Positions 1-8,420 of a stretch of 64,000 nucleotides of DNA are shown here, one piece after another. The first letter of the stretch is position 1, and each line of letters opens with the position of its first letter. A program made the translations under genes and the position numbers. Below the pieces are notes generated by a model. The model did no database searches and had not been told where the DNA came from. It saw nothing but the letters and a program-made list of their open reading frames with translations. The DNA comes from Niabella sp. (lineage in GTDB: Bacteria > Bacteroidota > Bacteroidia > Chitinophagales > Chitinophagaceae): contig NZ_JASLGT010000027.1 of the NCBI RefSeq assembly GCF_030150205.1, forward strand, positions 247,419 to 311,418. Reading direction: 5' to 3'.

Positions 1-1
1 G

Positions 2-379
2 GCCCTGCAAGGCCTGGAAGACATCGGCCCAAAGGTAGCCGGCAGCATTGTACACTTCTTCAGCAATGCCTCCAACATTGAAATGATCCGGGAGCTGGAG
101 GCACTGGGCATACAGCTTACCAATACACACAAGCAACTGGATACTGCGGGAGCGCTGGGTGGCCAAACCTTTTTATTTACCGGAACCCTTCCTACCCTAA
201 AGCGCAGCGAAGCCGAGGCCATGGCGGAGGCGCAGGGTGGAAAGATCGTTAGTGGGGTAAGCGCCAAATTGAATTACCTGGTAGTGGGCGAAGATGCCGG
301 CAGCAAGCTGGAAAAAGCCAAGAAGATCAACACGGTAAAGATCATTTCCGAAGCGGAGTTTTTGAAGATGATACAGTAA
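2..379 (+). CDS. ligA: NAD-dependent DNA ligase, C-terminal fragment (cut by window edge)
   Basis: The open frame runs in from the left edge, so only the last 125 residues are visible. The first part (LQGLEDIGPKVAGSI) is the end of the helix-hairpin-helix region. It is followed by a complete BRCT domain (GQTFLFTGTLP through SEAEFLKM) with the usual FTGTL start and GGKIVSGVSAK motif. This HhH plus BRCT order at the C-terminus is diagnostic of bacterial LigA, which seals nicks during replication and repair using NAD+. The nucleotidyltransferase and OB domains lie outside the window. The next gene converges from the other strand; the gap holds an inverted-repeat structure. Confidence 0.93.
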   Translation, partial: ALQGLEDIGPKVAGSIVHFFSNASNIEMIRELEALGIQLTNTHKQLDTAGALGGQTFLFTGTLPTLKRSEAEAMAEAQGGKIVSGVSAKLNYLVVGEDAGSKLEKAKKINTVKIISEAEFLKMIQ

Positions 380-415
380 GACATGGGAATGTAAAAAAGC
401 GAATATCCAATTTAA

Positions 416-496
416 AATGTAACAGTAATGACCACTCAAGGATCGGGATCGCAGAGTGGCAACGGCACCTTGCCGCTACACTTAATATGTTACATT
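416..496. repeat. 81-base element with 9-bp inverted ends and two inner hairpins
   Basis: AATGTAACA (416-424) and TGTTACATT (488-496) are perfect inverted repeats. Inside lie CCACTC/GAGTGG (432-437, 454-459) and CGGCA-cct-TGCCG (463-475). The whole can fold as a branched structure between two convergent genes (ligA and the S41 protease). There is no long T tract, so it is not a classical terminator. It could be a small palindromic repeat element or a bidirectional 3' structure. Confidence 0.45.
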
Positions 497-519
497 AGGC
501 ATTTTAAGTTTCCTCCGGG

Positions 520-1950
520 CTATTTGTTCCCGCTTTTGTCTGCCTCAATAAGTTGCAGCGCCCGTTCCATTTCCAGGTCGCGATTGTTCAGATAGTCTTC
601 AAGGATGTAGGTTATTTTTATATCTGGCTGTACTCCATGCCCTGTTTCTGCTATAGGGTTGGTAGCATTGAAAGGGATCAACCCAAAGGAATAAGCGATA
701 CCGGTATACCTCATCTGGTTATGATACATGATACCCGCGGTGGTGGTATTGCGGCCGCCACCGGTTTCTTCGCCGATCAGCACCGCCCGTTTATCCATAC
801 CCAATGCATTGGCCATAATGGCTGCTGCAGAAAAAGTGCCCCCGTTTACCAGTACATATAGCCGGTTTTTATACGATCCGCTAAACGGCACTACATTACC
901 CCATCCCTGCAGGTTATACTCTTTTACATATTTCAGCTGATTCCGCTTAACGGTGTCCGCGGGCGGTAGCACCACACCTTTTATCAGCTCCGAAGGAAAT
1001 TTTATGGGCTGAACCGCCGTTGTAATCAGTCCTTTCAGCAACATCAGCATCAATCCCTGTTGCCCGCCGGTATTGCCCCGCAGATCCAGGATCAAATGAC
1101 TTGTTTGCGAAAGCTCTTTTAAAAACACCATTGCAAACATCCGCTGATCTGCCGTATCCCATGCCGGTTCAAAGGTATTTACCTTAAGATAGGCCGTACC
1201 TGAATCCATCCGCCTGAAGTTGAGAAAGGGGAGCTTCTGACTTTCCGGATCCGGCTTCCGATCCATTGAGGCGGCCGGTTTACCATGTACCGTAATGCTG
1301 TCAACAGACTGGTTATTTTTATACACCACATTCAAGGTTTCGCAGTTATGAAATACGTATTCCCATAGTCCGTTCAGCGGCCGGTAGTTCAGGAAAAAAT
1401 ATTTAAATGTGGTATTATAGCCGTCTGCGTTCATAAACCGGAATACAGAATCAATGACCGTTCCGGATGGCAAACCATTAATCCGGATCACCTCTGCTCC
1501 CGGAGGAATCGTTTTCTCCGCTGCGGCATGGTTAAGTACAAAGATCTTTTTATCAATAAATTTCAATTGCAGCTGGTTCAACGGAGAATCGTAAGGCAGT
1601 ATGAATTTCGAAGCATCGTCGCCGGTGATTTTTTCCGGATCAAAATAATGGCAGGCCATATGACCGTCGCCGATCCGGCTCATAACCGGAAGCAGCCGGT
1701 AATAAAGCTGCTGGGGAGTGAGTGAATCCGGAATCTCCTCCCGCAGACGGTCAAAATTTTTTTTCAACTCATCGGGCGAAATATACTGCTCAAGATTCAG
1801 GTGATATTTCTTAAGATCTTTATACAACTGTGCAATATCACTTTGAATAGCAGCACGCGCATATTTCTGCACTACCCTTCCCTGAAGATACTGGGCATGA
1901 CAGGCACCATAGATCATCACACATAAGACCGTCAGTTTCAGCAATTTCAT
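520..1950 (-). CDS. Secreted S41 family (C-terminal processing type) peptidase
   Basis: A protein of 476 aa with a signal peptide ending at GACHAQ (about residue 20). The C-terminal half is an S41 protease core: strand LILDLRGNTGGQ near 287-298, then VNGGTFSAAA with the likely nucleophile Ser near 374, then GEETGGG. It ends with the HGVQPDI and DxxMERALQLI tail common in this family. No PDZ domain is obvious; residues 30-110 resemble the helical N-terminal domain of Bacteroidota S41 proteins. Likely a periplasmic or lipid-free exported serine protease. The start lies 10 bases downstream of the AI-2E transporter stop, so the two probably share a transcript. Substrate unknown. Confidence 0.85.
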   Translation of the reverse strand: MKLLKLTVLCVMIYGACHAQYLQGRVVQKYARAAIQSDIAQLYKDLKKYHLNLEQYISPDELKKNFDRLREEIPDSLTPQQLYYRLLPVMSRIGDGHMACHYFDPEKITGDDASKFILPYDSPLNQLQLKFIDKKIFVLNHAAAEKTIPPGAEVIRINGLPSGTVIDSVFRFMNADGYNTTFKYFFLNYRPLNGLWEYVFHNCETLNVVYKNNQSVDSITVHGKPAASMDRKPDPESQKLPFLNFRRMDSGTAYLKVNTFEPAWDTADQRMFAMVFLKELSQTSHLILDLRGNTGGQQGLMLMLLKGLITTAVQPIKFPSELIKGVVLPPADTVKRNQLKYVKEYNLQGWGNVVPFSGSYKNRLYVLVNGGTFSAAAIMANALGMDKRAVLIGEETGGGRNTTTAGIMYHNQMRYTGIAYSFGLIPFNATNPIAETGHGVQPDIKITYILEDYLNNRDLEMERALQLIEADKSGNK

Positions 1951-1960
1951 TTTGAACTAC

Positions 1961-3034
1961 TTATTTTTTTTCGGTAATACCAATCGCTTCCGGCCCCTGT
2001 GGAAGATGATCGCCTTTTTTGCCAAACTCAACACGATAGATCTGGATCAGCAGTAAAAAATAAGACATGAACAACGGACCAAAGATCAGCCCCATCACTC
2101 CAAAAAGTTTCAGCCCCAGGATCACACCAAATACGGTGATCAATGGATGAATATCGCCGATTTTTTTCAGGATGGTGAACCGCAATACATTATCAATACC
2201 CCCTACTACGATCAGGCAATACAGGGTAAGGCCAATACCATTGCCTACAGTACCTGTGGCAAATACAACCACGCAGATCGGCACCCAAACGATCATGGTA
2301 CCAACGGCCGGAACCATCGATGCCGCGCCGGTTATCAGGCCCCACATTACAAAATTGTCTACACCAAAGATCCAGTATCCCAATACCGCTACCAGCCCCT
2401 GGCAAAGGGCCAGGATGGGAATTCCCAATGCATTAGAGCGTACCATCATCTTTGTTTCTTCCCAAAGAGTTTGGGTATTTTCGTCACTGAACGGAATAAA
2501 AAGACGCACCCGCTTTTCCATACCCCGTGCATTTACCTGCATGAAATAGAGAATAAACAATGCCGTAAAAATGTTCACAAAGATCTCCGCCACCGAATTA
2601 AGGATGCTGGGAAAATAGGTGGTTACTTTTCCAAGGGTACGCATCATCGATTCATCGGAAAGGTTGATCCGGTTCAACAACGGTTTACTGGCAATAAACG
2701 CCTTTACGGCATTGAACTTTTCGATGATCACCTGTTTGTTGGATAACAGATTTCCGATCTGCGGAATCATTACTTCAATGATCAGCCATAGGGGCAACGC
2801 AATCACCAGCAATGTAGTGAACATCAAAATAAAGCTGGCCAGCGACTTTCGCCATTTTTGTTGTTCCGTTAAACGGAAAAAGGTTTTACGAAACAAAATA
2901 TACAAAGTGATTGCTCCCAGGGCGCCCGGGGTAAAATACCGGAGGTGAAAAAAGATCATAAACCCAAGCAGTCCGATCAATAATATCAATACGATTTGCC
3001 GAAGTATATTGTTATCAATTTTTCTGTAGCTCAT
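1961..3034 (-). CDS. AI-2E family transporter (PerM/YdiK-type membrane protein)
   Basis: A 357-aa polytopic membrane protein. Hydrophobic segments are near residues 10-45, 62-90, 145-168, 200-225, 235-280 and 300-335, separated by the family's long soluble loop after the third segment (about 90-145). The C-terminal HPLITVFGVILGLKLFG and GPLFMSYF motifs are typical of the AI-2E/PerM family. Known members export autoinducer-2 or act as Na+/H+ antiporters, so the actual substrate cannot be told from sequence. ATG start with no competing upstream start. Followed after 10 bases by the S41 protease on the same strand. Confidence 0.86.
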   Translation of the reverse strand: MSYRKIDNNILRQIVLILLIGLLGFMIFFHLRYFTPGALGAITLYILFRKTFFRLTEQQKWRKSLASFILMFTTLLVIALPLWLIIEVMIPQIGNLLSNKQVIIEKFNAVKAFIASKPLLNRINLSDESMMRTLGKVTTYFPSILNSVAEIFVNIFTALFILYFMQVNARGMEKRVRLFIPFSDENTQTLWEETKMMVRSNALGIPILALCQGLVAVLGYWIFGVDNFVMWGLITGAASMVPAVGTMIVWVPICVVVFATGTVGNGIGLTLYCLIVVGGIDNVLRFTILKKIGDIHPLITVFGVILGLKLFGVMGLIFGPLFMSYFLLLIQIYRVEFGKKGDHLPQGPEAIGITEKK

Positions 3035-3108
3035 TCTATGATTTTATGCCTATAAAAATAGCTTATTTTGGTCACCGGCCCACAAAAGTGGAGAATAGGC
3101 GCGGAAAT

Positions 3109-3675
3109 TTATTCATCGGAAATTTTTGTTTTAAAACCGATGGGCGCACGTGGCCTGGCCCGCATTTTTGCTTCCATGATTTCTTTGATCCATTCAAAAA
3201 TTGTTTCGATCTCTCCATCATGCATCGCAACATCATGTCCCATCATGATCAGCCTTTTATCCAATTGTTCCAGCTTTAACAACAGCTCCTGGTTTGTGAG
3301 CAGCGCTTCCCGCAACCGTACAAAAATTTCGATGATCTTTATACTTACTTCTACCGCCCTGCTGCTTTTAAGCACATTGGCCAGCATCAGCACTCCATGT
3401 TCTGTAAAAACACTGGGTAATTTCCTCCTGCCACCCCAACTTGATATCACATTTTGTGATTTCAAGTTCGTCCACTCCTCTGCTGTTAACCGGAACATAA
3501 AACTTTCCGGGAAACGGTTTTCATTCCGGCTTACCGCCTGGTTCAATGCTCTTGTCTCTACTCCGTATATTTCTGATAAATCACTATCCAGCATCACTCT
3601 GTTTCCCCGAACCACGTATATCCTGTTTATGATTTCCTGTTCCGCAACAGGGCTCAGCAGTTTTTTAGTTGCCAT
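3109..3675 (-). CDS. ORF6N domain DNA-binding protein (phage KilA/antirepressor-like)
   Basis: A 188-aa protein. Residues about 15-100 match the ORF6N domain: YVVRGNRVMLDSDLSEIYGV, then LNQAVSRNENRFPE, FMFRLT and FTEHGVLMLANVL. The C-terminal half is helical with a leucine-rich stretch near 120-145 that may dimerise. ORF6N domains come from phage and large DNA virus regulators but occur as single genes in many Bacteroidota chromosomes. No phage structural or integrase gene is near, so this is an orphan regulator-like gene rather than part of a prophage. Monocistronic by position; the 190-base gap upstream shows no gene. Confidence 0.85.
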   Translation of the reverse strand: MATKKLLSPVAEQEIINRIYVVRGNRVMLDSDLSEIYGVETRALNQAVSRNENRFPESFMFRLTAEEWTNLKSQNVISSWGGRRKLPSVFTEHGVLMLANVLKSSRAVEVSIKIIEIFVRLREALLTNQELLLKLEQLDKRLIMMGHDVAMHDGEIETIFEWIKEIMEAKMRARPRAPIGFKTKISDE

Positions 3676-3860
3676 GGTGTTTAATATTTAGCATTTGTTT
3701 CTGAATCTGATAGTTATGATTGAAATTTTTATGCCTGACTTTGGCATTTTGCGTATTAGTGTCTGCATGGTTAATGTTTTAAAAGGTGCTTTATAAAGAT
3801 ACAAAATAATAGCAATACCTGTTACCGGCCCCTATCCCACCTATATTAAAAATTAACAGC

Positions 3861-3868
3861 TATATTTG
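3861..3868 (+). promoter_or_regulatory. -7 type box TATATTTG for the helicase gene
   Basis: An exact TAnnTTTG match. It overlaps the first possible TTG start of the helicase, so if it is used, translation must start downstream (for example TTG at 3905). No clear TTTG at the -33 position. Confidence 0.4.
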
Positions 3869-6061
3869 TACTACCTATTTGAACACACCAAAAGCGGCAT
3901 CTCATTGTCTGAAAAAATATACAATATCATAGAGTTCACGCAGCGGAATGTTTTCCTGACCGGGAAAGCCGGTACAGGAAAAACAACCTTTCTGAACAAC
4001 TTTATACGTACAACGATCAAGAACAGCGTGGTGGTGGCTCCTACTGGTATTGCAGCCATCAATGCAGGCGGTGTAACCATCCATTCCATGTTTGGGCTAC
4101 CGCTGACCACTTTCCTTCCCACAGCGGATCCTGTAGACCGGAACGAGGCGATCAATATTCCCCAGCTATTGCCGCATTTTAAATACCGGAAAGAAAAGCT
4201 GGACCTTTTAAGAGCGCTTGAAATCCTGATCATTGATGAAGTGTCGATGCTCCGGGCAGATGTGCTGGATATGATTGACCTGGCACTAAAAACCGCCCGG
4301 CGTTCCGCACTCGCTTTTGGCGGCGTGCAGCTCTTACTAATCGGCGACCTGTACCAGCTGCCGCCAGTAGTAAAACCCAATTCAGAAAAACTGATGTCGG
4401 CCTTTTACACAGCGCCGTATTTTTTTGAATCGAAGGCGCTTAAAGCCACGCCTTTTGTTACCATTGAACTGACAACCGTTTTCCGCCAGAGCGATCCGGT
4501 TTTTATATCCCTGCTCAACTCCATCCGCGAAGGGGAGACCAGCCGCATCGATTTTAAATTATTGAACACCCGGTACCAACCCGGCTTTGAGCCGCAGGAT
4601 CGTTATGTATACCTGGTTTCGCACAATTATATGGCGGATAATATCAATAGCCGGCAACTCAAGGAACTGGCCGGAACGGGCATTGCCTGTCCTGCCATCA
4701 TCAGCGGCGACTTTAAGGAACACCTGTACCCCAATGATCCCAACCTGTTGCTAAAGCCCGATGCGCAGGTGATGTTTATCCGTAATGATGCATCCGAATC
4801 AAAAAAATATTACAACGGGCGATTGGCCCGGGTATTGCGGGCAGAAGAAGACAAGATCATTGTAATGCCGGAGGGATCGGAAACGGAGCTGGCGGTGGAG
4901 CGGGAAATATGGGAAAACAAAAAATATTACCTGGATGATAAAAAAGAGATCCAGGAAGAAGTGATCGGCAGCTATGAGCAGTTTCCTTTCCGGCTGGCCT
5001 GGGCCGTTACCATTCATAAAAGCCAGGGACTTACGTTTGATAAAGTGATCATTGATGCCGGCGCCTCCTTTACCAGCGGCCAGGTATATGTAGCCCTGAG
5101 CCGCTGCCGTACACTGGAAGGCATTGTTTTAAAATCAGCCATCAGGTCTTCCAATATCTTCCGGGATGAACGGATCGCTGGCTTTCATGAAGCAACCGAC
5201 GCTTCCGGGAAAATTGAACGGATCTACGAAACCGAAAAACATGCTTTTGCCGCCAGCAAACTGCTCCGCACGCTGAATTGCGCCCCATTTTTAACCGTTA
5301 TGGAAAACTGGATGCAGGCCGGCCGCGAGAAACCACTTAACGATGAGGAAACCTTCACCCGGATAGCAGCATCGATACAGGAACACGGCCGGTCGCTCGA
5401 AAGCACCTTCATCAAATTTGAGGGCTTTGTGCAACGGAAGATGCGCGATCCGGCCCCCGATATCTGGGATACCATTTCAGAAAAAGGCGCGGGAGCCGTT
5501 AACTATTTTTTCGACCAGGTACAGGAACAGATCCTGACTCCGCTAACAGCCTACTATAATAAGACCCGGAATCAAAAAGGTGTAAAAAGCTATATCCGTT
5601 CAGTGGAACTATTGATGACTGAGCTGGAGGCCTACCTGCAGGGTTTAAAAAATGCCAGTTTTCTGGAAAAGAAATTGCTGGCTGCAGAAAAAGATATTGA
5701 AGTAGCCGTAAAAGAAAAAAAAGCCCAGCCCTCGCACCTGGTCAGCTACCACCTGCTGGAAGAAGGGCAAACAGCCGAAGAAATTGCAAGTGCACGCAAC
5801 CTTGCCGTTAGCACCATTTACGGACATTTTGCGCGGGTAGCCCAGGTGGGCATACTGGATATTCACCGCCTTTTTTCAGAAGCGCAGCTACAGCTATTTC
5901 ATAAGGCATTTGAACCAGATAAATGGTCCTCTGTTACAGCAGCCAAGGCGGCACTTCCGGCTTTTGAATTCCATGAATTAAGAGTGCTCATCAATCATTT
6001 CACCTATTGGGCCGGCAAAGAAAAACAAGCCGCAAAGGAACCATCCGGACAAAACAGCTAA
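3866..6061 (+). CDS. PIF1-like superfamily 1 helicase with C-terminal helix-turn-helix
   Basis: Up to 731 aa. P-loop GKAGTGKT at residues 33-40, Walker B LIIDEVSM with DE at 124-125, then a UvrD_C_2-type motif (AVTIHKSQGLTFD) and YVALSRCRTLEG, giving the PIF1/RecD-like helicase core in about the first 420 residues. The C-terminal region has a helix-turn-helix (EEGQTAEEIASARNLAVSTIYGHF as two halves, about 640-670) like that found in RecQ/RQC-type HTH_40 proteins. Probably unwinds DNA or G-quadruplex/R-loop substrates. Start uncertain: no ATG fits, and the outermost TTG lies inside a promoter-like box, so TTG at 3905 is a good alternative. Confidence 0.85.
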   Translation: MYYLFEHTKSGISLSEKIYNIIEFTQRNVFLTGKAGTGKTTFLNNFIRTTIKNSVVVAPTGIAAINAGGVTIHSMFGLPLTTFLPTADPVDRNEAINIPQLLPHFKYRKEKLDLLRALEILIIDEVSMLRADVLDMIDLALKTARRSALAFGGVQLLLIGDLYQLPPVVKPNSEKLMSAFYTAPYFFESKALKATPFVTIELTTVFRQSDPVFISLLNSIREGETSRIDFKLLNTRYQPGFEPQDRYVYLVSHNYMADNINSRQLKELAGTGIACPAIISGDFKEHLYPNDPNLLLKPDAQVMFIRNDASESKKYYNGRLARVLRAEEDKIIVMPEGSETELAVEREIWENKKYYLDDKKEIQEEVIGSYEQFPFRLAWAVTIHKSQGLTFDKVIIDAGASFTSGQVYVALSRCRTLEGIVLKSAIRSSNIFRDERIAGFHEATDASGKIERIYETEKHAFAASKLLRTLNCAPFLTVMENWMQAGREKPLNDEETFTRIAASIQEHGRSLESTFIKFEGFVQRKMRDPAPDIWDTISEKGAGAVNYFFDQVQEQILTPLTAYYNKTRNQKGVKSYIRSVELLMTELEAYLQGLKNASFLEKKLLAAEKDIEVAVKEKKAQPSHLVSYHLLEEGQTAEEIASARNLAVSTIYGHFARVAQVGILDIHRLFSEAQLQLFHKAFEPDKWSSVTAAKAALPAFEFHELRVLINHFTYWAGKEKQAAKEPSGQNS

Positions 6062-6272
6062 ACCAGCCACTGAGGTACTGAATACGATCTTCCTGGCTTG
6101 CCCCAGGTGCAAAGTTCTTCAGGCAACATTAAAATTTTTTGTGGCGTTACCCCTTATATAAACAATCTGAATTTCCTGTGTTTCACTGGCGTTATTGAAG
6201 CCTGAGCTCCTCCCCGGAATTGGCGGTGTTTTTCCGCGCTCTAAAATCGTAACTTTAAGAAAACTTTTTCCG

Positions 6273-6812
6273 ATGCCTATAAAAACAGGGGCGATGATCC
6301 CTCTCCTGCTGCTGTTTTTTCTTGCCGCCGGCGCCCAAAAAAAACAGGTCACAGAATTTACAAAAGGGGGTATTTTACTGGTGAAACTCAACAATGGGCT
6401 TACCACCGGATTTGGCGCCCTTACCCCGGACCTGTATACCGGGGGATTTGCATTAAGCCCACAGGTTACCGTAATTGCCAACACATTGCGATTGGGTGCT
6501 AATGCCGGACTTGTGTATCACAACAAACAGTTCTCCGGATTATTTGGCCCCACAGCGGCTTTAAAATTAGCAGATCTTCGAACCAGCAAACCCATGGCAC
6601 TGGCATTTGGGAACCTGCAACTCCTTGCGGAGGCAAACTGGGGAACCCATAAGCAGCGGATGGCCGGCGGCGGCATAGGCCTGGAGTTATTGCAAAAGAT
6701 CCAGCTGGGCCTCACCGCACAGCGGGATTATCATCTGAACCAATGGTGGTTTCAATCCTTTATTGCCTACCAGTTTAATAAAACAAAAAAGATCAAACCG
6801 CAGTTTGAATAA
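6273..6812 (+). CDS. Secreted protein of unknown function
   Basis: I do not recognise a family. The frame is open from 6195, but ATG at 6273 gives a proper signal peptide (MPIKTGAMIPLLLLFFLAAGAQ) and 179 aa. The mature part is rich in glycine and alternating hydrophobic residues (TTGFGALTPDLYTGGFALS, LRLGANAGLVYHNK), which suggests beta strands, perhaps a small outer-membrane barrel. The patatin-like gene starts 8 bases after the stop, so the two are likely co-transcribed. Confidence 0.62.
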   Translation: MPIKTGAMIPLLLLFFLAAGAQKKQVTEFTKGGILLVKLNNGLTTGFGALTPDLYTGGFALSPQVTVIANTLRLGANAGLVYHNKQFSGLFGPTAALKLADLRTSKPMALAFGNLQLLAEANWGTHKQRMAGGGIGLELLQKIQLGLTAQRDYHLNQWWFQSFIAYQFNKTKKIKPQFE

Positions 6813-6820
6813 AAACAGCC

Positions 6821-7864
6821 ATGAACAGAGCACTCATTATAAGCGGCGGCGGCTCCAAAGGCGCGTTTGCAGTTGGTGTTGTAAAAGACCTGGAAACAAC
6901 CTACCGGCTCAGCTTTGATACGGTAGTAGGTACCAGTACTGGGGCGTTGATTGCTCCGCTTGCAGCCCTGAAGCGGCTGGATGTGCTGGAGGCGTTATAT
7001 ACCAGTGTTACAACGGAGGATCTGCTGGAGGCGCAGGACCTGGGCGTCAGCATCTGGAACAGCAATGCGCTGAATACAGCCAATGGCCTTGGTTCCAAAA
7101 TACGGCAAATCTACACCGATGATTTTTACAACCAGCTGCTTGCATCTGCCGCCAGGGTATACCTCACCACTACCTGTCTGCAAAGCCAGGAACTGGTGGT
7201 TTATACAACCCATCCCGCGCCTGCCGCCGGAAGTTATTACCGTATTGAAACCCTAAATAGTGCCGAGCAGTTCCGCAGAGCCGTAATGGCCTCTGCCAGT
7301 CAGCCCGTATTTATGCCTCCGGTGCGGATCAACATCGGTCTTCCCGGTGCCATAAACCCGGGGTTTCAGTATGTAGACGGAGGTACCCGGGAATATGCCG
7401 GTGTGGGCATTGCGTTGGAAGCCGGCGCCCAGGAGCTGTTCACCATATTGCTTTCTGCGCGGAATCATGCGCCCGATCCCACAACCTACAAAGACCTCCT
7501 GTCGATCCTGCTGCAAACGGTTTCCGTTTTTATAACCGATGTTGCGGATAACGACCTGTTTGCGCCACGGCAGTACATCCATTTTATCAATTATATCAAC
7601 CAGGTAAAAGCCGCCATGAAAGCAGACGGCATTGCTGACGCGACGCTGGATCGTTATTTTGGCAGTACCAACCCGGATTATCAGAACCTGCTGCACCGGG
7701 CACCCATAAAACTACACATCATCCAACCGGATACGGCCCTGGAGGGCGGCCCCGGCGGATTGGTCTTTCAACCCGATAAAATGCAACGGATGGTGCGGCT
7801 GGGCCAAATAGCCCTGCAAAACTATGTAGCCCACTTAAAACCCGGGGAAACCGATTGGGCTTAG
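6821..7864 (+). CDS. Patatin-like phospholipase/acylhydrolase
   Basis: A 347-aa patatin-fold Ser-Asp hydrolase. The oxyanion motif GGGSKGAF is at residues 9-16, nucleophile elbow GTSTG at 37-41 (Ser39), and the catalytic Asp in VDGGTREY (Asp186). No signal peptide or membrane segment, so a cytoplasmic or peripheral lipid acyl hydrolase; bacterial relatives cleave phospholipids or other acyl esters. It follows a small secreted protein gene by 8 bases. The 3' end faces the convergent OsmC gene across a long perfect hairpin. Confidence 0.88.
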   Translation: MNRALIISGGGSKGAFAVGVVKDLETTYRLSFDTVVGTSTGALIAPLAALKRLDVLEALYTSVTTEDLLEAQDLGVSIWNSNALNTANGLGSKIRQIYTDDFYNQLLASAARVYLTTTCLQSQELVVYTTHPAPAAGSYYRIETLNSAEQFRRAVMASASQPVFMPPVRINIGLPGAINPGFQYVDGGTREYAGVGIALEAGAQELFTILLSARNHAPDPTTYKDLLSILLQTVSVFITDVADNDLFAPRQYIHFINYINQVKAAMKADGIADATLDRYFGSTNPDYQNLLHRAPIKLHIIQPDTALEGGPGGLVFQPDKMQRMVRLGQIALQNYVAHLKPGETDWA

Positions 7865-7909
7865 CTGGTGGGTTCGGACATACCAGACCGGATGTTGCTT
7901 ACAGCAAAA

Positions 7910-7958
7910 CAATCAAGCCGATTGTAATCAGAATATTTGATTACAATCGGCTTGATTG
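7910..7958. terminator. 21-bp perfect hairpin between convergent genes
   Basis: Arms 7910-7930 and 7938-7958 are perfectly complementary over 21 bp around a 7-base loop (GAATATT). It sits between the converging patatin and OsmC genes. There is no T run on either side, so it is not a standard intrinsic terminator; a bidirectional transcript-end structure is the simplest reading. Confidence 0.5.
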
Positions 7959-7984
7959 CAAATTCCGTGTAAACGATCACCACA

Positions 7985-8401
7985 TTAACCCACCAAGGTA
8001 GCGGCGGAAGTGATCTTTGTATTCAATAATTTGCTGATGGGGCAATTGGCTTCGGCGTCTTTAATAGCCGCATCAAATGCCGCCTGGTCGATGCCGGGTA
8101 CGGCAGCTTCCACATCCAGGTGGCTTTCGGTTACTGCGCCGTTTTCGAATGTAACCGTACACTTTGTGTCAATATTGGTGGCTGTAAAACCGGCTTCATT
8201 CAGCACAAAACTCAGTTTCATGGTAAAACACCCTGCGTGTGCGGCAGCTACCAGCTCTTCCGGGTTGGTGCCGGGGTTGCCTTCTTCAAACCTTGTTTTA
8301 AAAGAATAAGGCGTATCGCTTAATACACCCGATTGTGTAGAAGTTTTTCCGGTTCCTTCTTTTCCCGTTCCCTGCCAGTTGGCTGATGCAAAACGTTTCA
8401 T
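7985..8401 (-). CDS. OsmC/Ohr family peroxiredoxin
   Basis: A 138-aa protein with the two family cysteines at C58 (AAAHAGCF) and C120 (EANCPISK), the pair that reduces organic hydroperoxides in OsmC proteins. The N-terminal SANWQGTGKEGTG strand and GTNPEELVAAAHAGC motif match OsmC more than Ohr. It probably detoxifies fatty-acid peroxides in the cytoplasm. Single gene: scpA ends 19 bases upstream on the same strand, so read-through from scpA is possible. Confidence 0.92.
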   Translation of the reverse strand: MKRFASANWQGTGKEGTGKTSTQSGVLSDTPYSFKTRFEEGNPGTNPEELVAAAHAGCFTMKLSFVLNEAGFTATNIDTKCTVTFENGAVTESHLDVEAAVPGIDQAAFDAAIKDAEANCPISKLLNTKITSAATLVG

Positions 8402-8420
8402 GAGTTTTTTATTTTTATGG

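Noticed and set aside
2147..2746. 199-codon open frame on the plus strand
   Set aside because: Antisense to the AI-2E transporter, composition typical of a shadow frame (many His and Gln).
3068..3691. 207-codon open frame on the plus strand
   Set aside because: Antisense to the ORF6N gene, no recognisable domain.
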